Part shown: piece after piece, positions 17,574 through 24,210 of the stretch | Layout: every line of letters begins with the position of its first letter | Numbering within the stretch: the stretch's first letter is position 1 | Assembly (NCBI RefSeq): GCF_026013365.1 | Contig: NZ_JAPDOE010000019.1 | Coordinates: forward strand, 1-64,000 | Source: Paenibacillus sp. LS1 | GTDB lineage: Bacteria > Bacillota > Bacilli > Paenibacillales > Paenibacillaceae | Reading direction: 5' to 3' | DNA length: 64,000 nucleotides | Notes under the pieces: model-generated | Told to the model about the DNA's origin: nothing | Seen by the model: only the letters and a program-made list of their open reading frames with translations | The model's database searches: none | Program-made: the position numbers and the translations under genes

Positions 17574-18431
17574 TTAGTCTTCCTTCTGAATCTTGGAAGG
17601 GTTGTTGATTTTATAGGGAACCGGGTTACGTGTCAGCTTCTTCTTGATGATTTTCGCTTCAAACGTGATAACGTCTCCCACTTCGAGTTCCTGTTTCTTA
17701 ACCGTAGCACTGTGGCTGGACCAGGCTTCCCCAACATCGATGACATCTGGCTCCGTGATGGTAACTGCTTCATAGATGATGACTTCATCATCATTGTCAG
17801 AGAAGTGATTCGGTACGGTGGTGAACTCTTTGACAACGGCACTCATCTTCACTTTGCCTTCTGGCAGATCAATCTTGAGGGTCTTGGCTTTACTCGCTGT
17901 TTTGGCTTTAGGTTTGGCTTCACTGGATGCCCCGGTTTGAGGTCCAACATACTCTTCTACGAGCCCATCCGGATCACCCTTCAGCCCCGAGGAGAATTCA
18001 TCTGTGTCCGTGTCGTCCGAATCATCCAGATCGGCAGGGACTTCATCCAGGTTAGCCAGGGTATCAGGAGCTGGCGTAACATCAGCAGGGGTACCTGGTG
18101 CGACTGTATCCGAAGTTGAGGGTTCTGTGCTTCGATCTGACCCGGCTGTGCCTATGCTTCTGGCACTGTAACTGGACGCTTGCATTTCCTTCAGATACGA
18201 TGGGTGAATACAATGCTTTTGTCCATTATCCAGTTGAATAACAGCTGCCATGTGATCGACATATCCAATGATGGTGCAGGGCATGTTCAATCCGTTTCCT
18301 TTATAATAGAACGTTTTGAGTTTGGTCGCTTTACCGGAAAGCAGGCCCCACTCCTGACATTTCTCAATCAGCTCGTCTTCGTTATCCAGCGCAATAAAAT
18401 CCTGCGGTTCAATCATAAACGCGTATGTCAT
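17574..18431 (-). CDS. Hypothetical two-domain protein with acidic linker
   Basis: A 285-residue cytoplasmic protein that I do not recognise. The first 80 or so residues (MTYAFMIEPQDFIALDNED onward) form a compact block with a KTFYYKGNGLNMPC strand pattern. The middle is low-complexity, rich in Asp/Pro/Thr, then Lys/Ala (KAKTASKAKTL). The last 90 residues are strand-rich and end with VGDVITFEAKIIKKKL and a YKINNPSKIQ tail, which could be an OB-like or other small beta barrel. I chose ATG 18431 because GGAAGGGCGG lies about nine bases upstream; an in-frame ATG at 18479 adds 16 residues. Nothing in the context suggests a role. Confidence 0.6.
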   Translation of the reverse strand: MTYAFMIEPQDFIALDNEDELIEKCQEWGLLSGKATKLKTFYYKGNGLNMPCTIIGYVDHMAAVIQLDNGQKHCIHPSYLKEMQASSYSARSIGTAGSDRSTEPSTSDTVAPGTPADVTPAPDTLANLDEVPADLDDSDDTDTDEFSSGLKGDPDGLVEEYVGPQTGASSEAKPKAKTASKAKTLKIDLPEGKVKMSAVVKEFTTVPNHFSDNDDEVIIYEAVTITEPDVIDVGEAWSSHSATVKKQELEVGDVITFEAKIIKKKLTRNPVPYKINNPSKIQKED

Positions 18432-18579
18432 ATGGAATTTCCGCCCTTCCAATCCATTCTTCATGTTCATCGTTTCCAAATTACAACCAGTGTATCACAA
18501 ATGAGCATTTTGCATAAATCGAAACGCCGAAATCTGTACCCGGAGACGAAGATTATCAAAGCCTGCTCACAGACGCCTA

Positions 18580-18588
18580 TGCTATAAT
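18580..18588 (+). promoter_or_regulatory. Extended -10 promoter for YtxJ-like gene
   Basis: TGCTATAAT is a perfect extended -10 element 66 bp before the gene start, in the gap shared with the divergent hypothetical gene. Confidence 0.5.
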
Positions 18589-18653
18589 TTGATCAGAATA
18601 TAAGGTGGGAAGATATAGCCCTGATATACATATTTCAGGAAGGGAAGATCTGT

Positions 18654-19193
18654 ATGGAAAAAAAGGTGAATCATCAAGCCGTATGGCTTGCTATAGGTAC
18701 TGCCATGGGAGTCAGTGTTGGTACGGCTACGCAGCAACTTGGACTGGGAATTGCTTTTGGCATGGCACTGGGCATTGTGATCGGCTCGGTGGTTAGCAAA
18801 CGTGCAGGTTCAGACTCGGAAGATATGCTCAGCGAACATGTCCGTGAATTGCATAAACCAGATGACTGGGAAGAAGCGCTTCATCGCTCGCAGGATCATC
18901 CGGTGCTTATCCTGAAACACAGCACAACTTGTCCGACCAGTGCGAGAGCGTACAGAGAGTTTATGGCGTTTGTGGGCACCAATGCATCAGATCCCAAACA
19001 ACCCATGGATTACCGCATCGTCAAAGTGATTGAAAATCGCTCGTTATCCCGTCACATTGCGGAAGAGACAGAGGTTCATCATGAGTCACCACAGGTGCTT
19101 CTGCTCGATCAGGGGCAAGTTGTCAATCATACCTCCCATGGCAAAATCACAAAAAAGAGATTATTGCAGTGGGCACAGAATCCGTTTGGATAA
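18654..19193 (+). CDS. YtxJ/BrxC-type bacilliredoxin with added membrane hairpin
   Basis: A 179-residue protein. Residues about 65-179 match the monothiol bacilliredoxin YtxJ (BrxC) family: ILKHSTTCPTSARAYREF contains the single active Cys in a TCPTS motif, and SPQVLLLDQGQVV is the cis-Pro strand of the thioredoxin fold. Family members reduce bacillithiol mixed disulfides. Usual YtxJ proteins are about 110 residues; here the first 50 residues form two Gly/Ala-rich hydrophobic segments (VWLAIGTAMGVSVGTA and GIAFGMALGIVIGSVV), so the redox domain should be membrane-tethered. The fusion is in one continuous frame. A terminator follows. Confidence 0.78.
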   Translation: MEKKVNHQAVWLAIGTAMGVSVGTATQQLGLGIAFGMALGIVIGSVVSKRAGSDSEDMLSEHVRELHKPDDWEEALHRSQDHPVLILKHSTTCPTSARAYREFMAFVGTNASDPKQPMDYRIVKVIENRSLSRHIAEETEVHHESPQVLLLDQGQVVNHTSHGKITKKRLLQWAQNPFG

Positions 19194-19208
19194 ATAGTAC
19201 ACCTTCAT

Positions 19209-19255
19209 AGACCCGTTCTTTTCAGCCCCTAGCTGAGGAGAGCGGGTCTTTTTTT
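19209..19255 (+). terminator. Terminator after YtxJ-like gene, overlapping a KdpE-like box
   Basis: AGACCCG pairs with CGGGTCT around an inner CAGC/GCTG stem and ends in seven T residues. The T run also starts the first KdpE-like box. Confidence 0.85.
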
Positions 19256-19269
19256 ACGCTTTTTTTACA
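19253..19269 (+). promoter_or_regulatory. KdpE-like operator, site A
   Basis: TTTACGCTTTTTTTACA has the direct-repeat form TTTAC-N6-TTTAC and, from memory, differs in only two of 17 bases from the Escherichia coli KdpE box (TTTATA-CTTTT-TTTACA). It lies 100 bp upstream of the kdp micro-ORF. KdpE is encoded downstream at 28151. Confidence 0.65.
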
Positions 19270-19285
19270 CCCATAGAAGCATTTC

Positions 19286-19302
19286 TTTACCCCTTTTTTA
19301 CA
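19286..19302 (+). promoter_or_regulatory. KdpE-like operator, site B
   Basis: TTTACCCCTTTTTTACA repeats the same direct-repeat form 33 bp (three helical turns) after site A. A further TTTACA half-site occurs at 19320-19325. No good sigma-A -35/-10 pair is visible here, which would fit an activator-dependent promoter. Confidence 0.55.
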
Positions 19303-19368
19303 GTGTTTCGTATTACGATTTTACATGTAGCAGGTGCAGAGAACGGTAGAGAGAGGGAGGAAGGGCGC

Positions 19369-19455
19369 ATGGTGAATGATGCCACGATGATTGGATTGGT
19401 TGTGCTGCTGTTTGCGGTGTTTTGGGGATTCGTGAAATTCTGCGAGAAGGCTTGA
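19369..19455 (+). CDS. 28-residue membrane micro-protein preceding kdpF
   Basis: This frame encodes MVNDATMIGLVVLLFAVFWG followed by FVKFCEKA: a single hydrophobic span with a short basic/acidic tail. GGGAGGAAGGG lies at the right distance before ATG 19369. It is 21 bp ahead of kdpF and in the same operon. From memory, kdp operons of other phyla (notably Actinobacteria) often carry a similar tiny ORF ending in a CDR/CER-like motif ahead of kdpF. That likeness is recollection, not a search. It may be an accessory subunit or regulator of KdpFABC. Confidence 0.65.
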   Translation: MVNDATMIGLVVLLFAVFWGFVKFCEKA

Positions 19456-19476
19456 GGCTAGAAAGGGGGAAGCCAG

Positions 19477-19554
19477 ATGATCGTCATCGGCATGATTGTG
19501 CTCGCACTGGTGATTTATCTCGGTTATGTGTTGGTGAAGCCGGAGAAATTCTGA
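19477..19554 (+). CDS. kdpF: Potassium-transporting ATPase small subunit KdpF
   Basis: A 25-residue single-span peptide: MIVIGMIVLALVIYLGYVLV then KPEKF. The PEKF-like end and the position immediately before kdpA are hallmarks of KdpF, a lipid-facing peptide that stabilises the KdpABC complex in the membrane. GAAAGGGGG lies 8-10 bases before the ATG. Short genes like this are often missed by annotation pipelines. Confidence 0.85.
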   Translation: MIVIGMIVLALVIYLGYVLVKPEKF

Positions 19555-19613
19555 TGCTGACGATGTGCGTAATGCGGGAACAAGGGAACGTCGACTAGGG
19601 AGGAAATGCGGAT

Positions 19614-21293
19614 ATGGGTATCGGTGTAGTGCAAGTAGCGGTGACGCTACTGATCATCCTGCTGCTGGTGAAGCCGGTGGGAAAATATGTAGTGAATGTG
19701 TTCGATGGACAGCGAACGGGGCTGGATCGGATTTTTGGCGGACCGGAGCGACTGCTCTATCGAGTGATGGGCGTACGCGAGAATGAGTCCATGGGGTGGA
19801 AAAAGTACCTCACGGCGGTTCTCCTCTCGAACTTTGTAATGTTGGTATTGATGTTTCTGGTGCTGCGACTGCAAAAATATTTACCGCTCAATCCAGATGG
19901 GATCGGCAATATGCCAGCGGCGCAGGCATTTAATACGGCCGTATCGTTCATGACCAACACGAACTGGCAGTCGTATACGGGCGAGAACGCCCTGTCGTAC
20001 CTGTCACAGATGTTGGCAGTGACGTTTCCGATGTTTACGTCGGCAGCGACGGGATTTGCAGTGGCTATTGCATTCATTCGCGGACTGGTAGGCCGCCGGG
20101 ATGAACTGGGGAACTTTTACGTCGACCTTGTACGGTCGATTACACGTATTTTTTTACCGCTGAGTTTCATTGTGGCCCTGTTCCTCGTGTTCCAGGGTGT
20201 GCCTCAGACACTCGCGGGAGCGGTGAACGCTACCACGCTGGAAGGCGCGCAGCAGACCATTACACGTGGGCTGGTCGCCTCATTGGAGTCGATCAAACAT
20301 ATTGGCACCAACGGCGGTGGCTGGTTTGGAACCAATGCTGCACATCCATTCGAGAATCCGACGGCCCTGAGCAATCTGGTGCATATCGTCTGCATGATGC
20401 TGCTGCCAACGGCACTGGTATACGCCTTCGGCCTGATGGTCAATAACCGGAAGCAGGGTTGGGCATTGTTCGCGGCGATGAGTTTTCTTTTCCTTGTGAT
20501 GTTGACCACCGTATTTGTCTCCGAATATCGCGGTGTACCTGCGCTGGATGCAGTGGGTCTTCAGGGGAATATGGAGGGGAAAGAGGTCAGGTTCGGCATA
20601 CCGGAATCGGCTTTATTTACAGCGGTCACGACGGCGGCTACAACAGGTTCGGTCAACAATATGCATGAGTCGCTCACTCCACTTGGAGGCATGGTATCAC
20701 TGGCTCAGATGATGCTTAATAACGTGTTTGGTGGCAAAGGGGTAGGACTGATCAACGGACTGTTGTATGTGATTCTGGCTGTGTTTATCTGTGGATTGAT
20801 GGTGGGACGCACACCTGAGTTTCTGGGCAAAAAAATCGAGGGCAAAGAAGTGAAGCTCGCATCCATCGCCTTGCTCATTCATCCTTTGATTATTCTGGCG
20901 CCAACGGCACTCGCGCTTATGCGGCCCGAAGCCATTGCGTCCATCTCAAACGGGAGCATGCATGGCTTGACCGAGGTTCTCTATGCTTTTGCCTCGGGTG
21001 CAGCCAATAATGGATCGGCCTTTGCCGGACTGAATGCCAATACAGACTTTTATAACATCGCGATTGGTATCGTTATGCTGCTGGGAAGGTACGTTTCGAT
21101 GATCGCCATGCTGGCTATTGCGGGTTCACTTGCTACGAAACGGGTTGTGCCAGTAACTACAGGTACGCTACGTACACACACACCTCTGTTTGCTGGCATT
21201 CTGGTCATGATGATCGTTGTTGTCGGCGCACTCACATTCTTCCCTTCACTTGCTCTTGGACCGATTGCAGAGCATCTGGCAATGATTCAATGA
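19614..21293 (+). CDS. kdpA: Potassium-transporting ATPase subunit A
   Basis: A 559-residue channel-like K+-translocating subunit with about ten spans. The four pseudo-repeats carry selectivity-filter-like segments, including NTNWQSYTGENALSYL, GTNGGGWFGTNAAHPFENPT, TTAATTGSVNNMHESLTPLG and ASGAANNGSAFAGLN. It binds and conducts K+ and hands energy coupling to KdpB. Length is normal. GGGAGG lies at 19599-19604. It is third in the operon, after the micro-ORF and kdpF. Confidence 0.96.
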   Translation: MGIGVVQVAVTLLIILLLVKPVGKYVVNVFDGQRTGLDRIFGGPERLLYRVMGVRENESMGWKKYLTAVLLSNFVMLVLMFLVLRLQKYLPLNPDGIGNMPAAQAFNTAVSFMTNTNWQSYTGENALSYLSQMLAVTFPMFTSAATGFAVAIAFIRGLVGRRDELGNFYVDLVRSITRIFLPLSFIVALFLVFQGVPQTLAGAVNATTLEGAQQTITRGLVASLESIKHIGTNGGGWFGTNAAHPFENPTALSNLVHIVCMMLLPTALVYAFGLMVNNRKQGWALFAAMSFLFLVMLTTVFVSEYRGVPALDAVGLQGNMEGKEVRFGIPESALFTAVTTAATTGSVNNMHESLTPLGGMVSLAQMMLNNVFGGKGVGLINGLLYVILAVFICGLMVGRTPEFLGKKIEGKEVKLASIALLIHPLIILAPTALALMRPEAIASISNGSMHGLTEVLYAFASGAANNGSAFAGLNANTDFYNIAIGIVMLLGRYVSMIAMLAIAGSLATKRVVPVTTGTLRTHTPLFAGILVMMIVVVGALTFFPSLALGPIAEHLAMIQ

Positions 21294-21360
21294 TGGTTAT
21301 GACAAGGAAACCACAGATGGATCAGCACAAGGACGTAACGTATGGAGGTGGCAGTGCACG

Positions 21361-23502
21361 ATGAATGCAGTCGAACGAAAGAAGGAGCAGACGATGCAAC
21401 AGATGGATACAGAAATGTTCAAAAATAAGGCCAACGAGCCGGATAACAACCGCGGTAATATTCAACGTGATCCCGGATCAAAACGGTCGTTAAGCAAGGA
21501 TATGATAGTTCAGGCTTCAATCGATGCGTTCAAAAAGTTAAATCCGGTGATCATGATCAAAAATCCGGTCATGTTTATTGTCGAGATTGGTACATTCATT
21601 ACGCTCTTATTGAGCATCAATCCAGATCTCTTCACCGCATCCGAGGCTGGGCGCGGGTACAACATTGCCGTGTTTTTCATTCTGTTGTTCACGCTGCTGT
21701 TCGCTAACTTCGCGGAGGCACTTGCAGAAGGTAGAGGCAAGGCGCAGGCGGATACGTTACGCAAGACGAAGTCGGACACGATGGCCAATCTGGTACAAAA
21801 GGATGGGACAATCCGGCAAGTGTCTTCGACCCAGTTGAAAAAAGGCGATATGGTCCGTGTGGAAGTCGGTGAACTGATCCCGACGGACGGTGAGATTATG
21901 GAAGGCCTGGCCTCCATTGATGAATCGGCTATTACAGGAGAATCCGCCCCGGTCATCAAGGAAGCAGGAGGTGATTTCTCCTCGGTTACCGGAGGTACAC
22001 GCGTCGTGTCCGATTACATCGTCATGCGTGTTCAGACCGATCCGGGTGAGTCATTCCTTGACCGGATGATCTCTCTGGTTGAGGGTGCACAGCGCCAGAA
22101 AACACCTAATGAAATCGCGCTGACCACCCTGCTCGCCGTATTAACCCTGATCTTCTTAATCGTCATTCTGACGATGGTTCCGATGGCAAATTACCTGGGT
22201 ATTCGACTGGATCTGGCCACCCTAATCGCACTGCTCGTCTGCCTGATCCCAACCACCATTGGTGGATTGCTATCCGCCATTGGTATTGCCGGAATGGACC
22301 GTGTTACGCAGTTCAATGTGCTCGCCATGTCGGGTAAAGCGGTGGAAGCGGCAGGGGATATCGATACGTTGATATTGGACAAAACGGGAACGATCACATA
22401 CGGAAACCGCATGGCATCTGAGTTCATTCCCGTTCAGGGCATTACTTCGTCAGAGATGACGCAAGCTGCTTTACAGGCTTCTGTGCGAGATGAGACCCCA
22501 GAAGGGCGTTCTGTTGTGGAATTGGCAGGCAAACAAGGCCAGAGTTGGTCTGAGACGGAGTATGCAAATGCGGAAAATGTGGAGTTCACGGCAGAGACCC
22601 GGATGTCCGGTCTCAATCTGATCAGCGGAATGAAGATCCGCAAAGGTGCGGTGGATGCGATCAAAAGATATATTGCTTCTGAAGGAGGACGTATACCGGG
22701 AGATTTGGATGAGATTGCAAATCGTATTGCGAAGGCCGGAGGTACACCGCTTGCTGTGGCCATCGATGAGCGAATCTACGGTGTGATCTATCTGAAAGAC
22801 ACTGTGAAGCCGGGGCTGAAAGAGAAGTTCGCTGAGATGCGCGCCATGGGCATCAAGACCATTATGTGTACAGGCGACAATCCGCTGACCGCAGCAACCA
22901 TAGCGCTGGAAGCGGGTGTGGATGATTTTATTGCCGAAGCGAAGCCCGAGGACAAGATTGCGGCGATCAAAAAAGAGCAGCAGGAGGGCAAGCTCGTCGC
23001 CATGACGGGCGACGGTACCAACGATGCTCCTGCTTTGGCGCAGGCCGATGTGGGCCTGGCGATGAATTCGGGCACCATGGCGGCCAAGGAAGCGGCCAAC
23101 ATGATTGACTTGGACTCTGACCCGACCAAGCTATTGTCGGTAGTCTCCATTGGCAAGCAGCTGCTGATTACACGCGGCGCACTTACAACCTTTTCGATAT
23201 CCAATGATATCGCGAAATATTTTGCCATCATTCCAGCCATGTTCATTCTCGCCATGCCGCAGCTTCAGGCGCTTAATGTTATGAATCTGGCTTCACCGCA
23301 GTCTGCGATTCTGTCGGCACTTATCTTCAACGCCATTATCATTCCACTACTCATTCCCATCGCGATGAAAGGGGTCAAGTACCGGGCGATGTCAGCTGAA
23401 CGGCTGCTTGGTCGCAATGTGTTCATCTATGGCGTAGGTGGTGTGATTGTACCTTTCATCGGCATTAAGCTGATTGACATGGTACTGTCGGGGATTGTTT
23501 AA
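21361..23502 (+). CDS. kdpB: Potassium-transporting ATPase ATP-binding subunit B
   Basis: A 713-residue P-type ATPase that drives K+ uptake. The phosphorylation motif is LILDKTGTITYGNRM with Asp340 (numbered from ATG 21361); TGES (actuator) and MTGDGTNDAPALAQADVG (hinge) are intact. The N-terminus carries about 40 extra polar residues before the usual DAFKKLNP start. ATG 21394, which has its own AAGGAG, is an equally credible start and would remove 11 of them. It follows kdpA by 67 bp. Confidence 0.96.
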   Translation: MNAVERKKEQTMQQMDTEMFKNKANEPDNNRGNIQRDPGSKRSLSKDMIVQASIDAFKKLNPVIMIKNPVMFIVEIGTFITLLLSINPDLFTASEAGRGYNIAVFFILLFTLLFANFAEALAEGRGKAQADTLRKTKSDTMANLVQKDGTIRQVSSTQLKKGDMVRVEVGELIPTDGEIMEGLASIDESAITGESAPVIKEAGGDFSSVTGGTRVVSDYIVMRVQTDPGESFLDRMISLVEGAQRQKTPNEIALTTLLAVLTLIFLIVILTMVPMANYLGIRLDLATLIALLVCLIPTTIGGLLSAIGIAGMDRVTQFNVLAMSGKAVEAAGDIDTLILDKTGTITYGNRMASEFIPVQGITSSEMTQAALQASVRDETPEGRSVVELAGKQGQSWSETEYANAENVEFTAETRMSGLNLISGMKIRKGAVDAIKRYIASEGGRIPGDLDEIANRIAKAGGTPLAVAIDERIYGVIYLKDTVKPGLKEKFAEMRAMGIKTIMCTGDNPLTAATIALEAGVDDFIAEAKPEDKIAAIKKEQQEGKLVAMTGDGTNDAPALAQADVGLAMNSGTMAAKEAANMIDLDSDPTKLLSVVSIGKQLLITRGALTTFSISNDIAKYFAIIPAMFILAMPQLQALNVMNLASPQSAILSALIFNAIIIPLLIPIAMKGVKYRAMSAERLLGRNVFIYGVGGVIVPFIGIKLIDMVLSGIV

Positions 23503-23563
23503 CGAGATAACAACGCTTATCAAAATTAATCTTTTATCCTAATGAATTCAGGAAGTGATCTGT

Positions 23564-24124
23564 ATGAACATGTTCTTGCCCGCTGTACGGCTATCCGTTG
23601 TGCTTATGTTGATATGCGGCTTAATCTACCCGCTTGTAACAACTGGTGCAGCCCAACTTCTCTTTCCTGCGGAGGCGAACGGTAGTCTGATTACGCAAGA
23701 TGAGAAAATCATCGGCTCGTCCCTGCTGGCGCAGGATTTCCAATCGCCGGGGCTGTTCCAGCCCCGGGCTTCAAATGCCGGTTATGACCCAACGGCTTCA
23801 GCCGGTTCGAATCGCGCCGTAGCTTCGGAGGAATATATCGGCGAGATGAAGGAAAAGATGGCTCAGCTCCAGCAGGAAAATCCGGGATTGAAGCAGATCC
23901 CTGCTGATCTCGTGACGGGTTCAGGCTCTGGACTTGATCCGGATCTCTCTCCCGAAGCCGCTGAGGCACAGATCCCACGCATTAGCAAAGCTACGGGGCT
24001 TAGTAAACAGCAGCTTGTGCAACTTGTAAATGAGCATACGGAAGGTCGTCAGATGGGTATATTCGGGGAACCGCGTGTGAATGTAACGGCTCTGAATCTG
24101 GCGCTGACAGCAGAAATGAACTAA
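23564..24124 (+). CDS. kdpC: Potassium-transporting ATPase subunit C
   Basis: A 186-residue subunit with one N-terminal span (RLSVVLMLICGLIYPLVTTGAAQLLF) and an outer domain that includes GSSLLAQDFQSPGLFQPR, NLAPS-equivalent Ser/Gly-rich loops and SGLDPDLSPEAAEAQIPRI, all typical of KdpC. It raises the apparent affinity of the complex for ATP/K+. ATG 23564 is preferred because AGGAAG is 8 bases upstream; GTG 23555 overlaps it. Confidence 0.94.
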   Translation: MNMFLPAVRLSVVLMLICGLIYPLVTTGAAQLLFPAEANGSLITQDEKIIGSSLLAQDFQSPGLFQPRASNAGYDPTASAGSNRAVASEEYIGEMKEKMAQLQQENPGLKQIPADLVTGSGSGLDPDLSPEAAEAQIPRISKATGLSKQQLVQLVNEHTEGRQMGIFGEPRVNVTALNLALTAEMN

Positions 24125-24210
24125 CGAACATATTAGCCTGCTCACGATATATCGGGAGGGGCTTTCTCCATTTTTATCTTCACATTAACAAGAAAGGGGG
24201 AGAGGGACGG

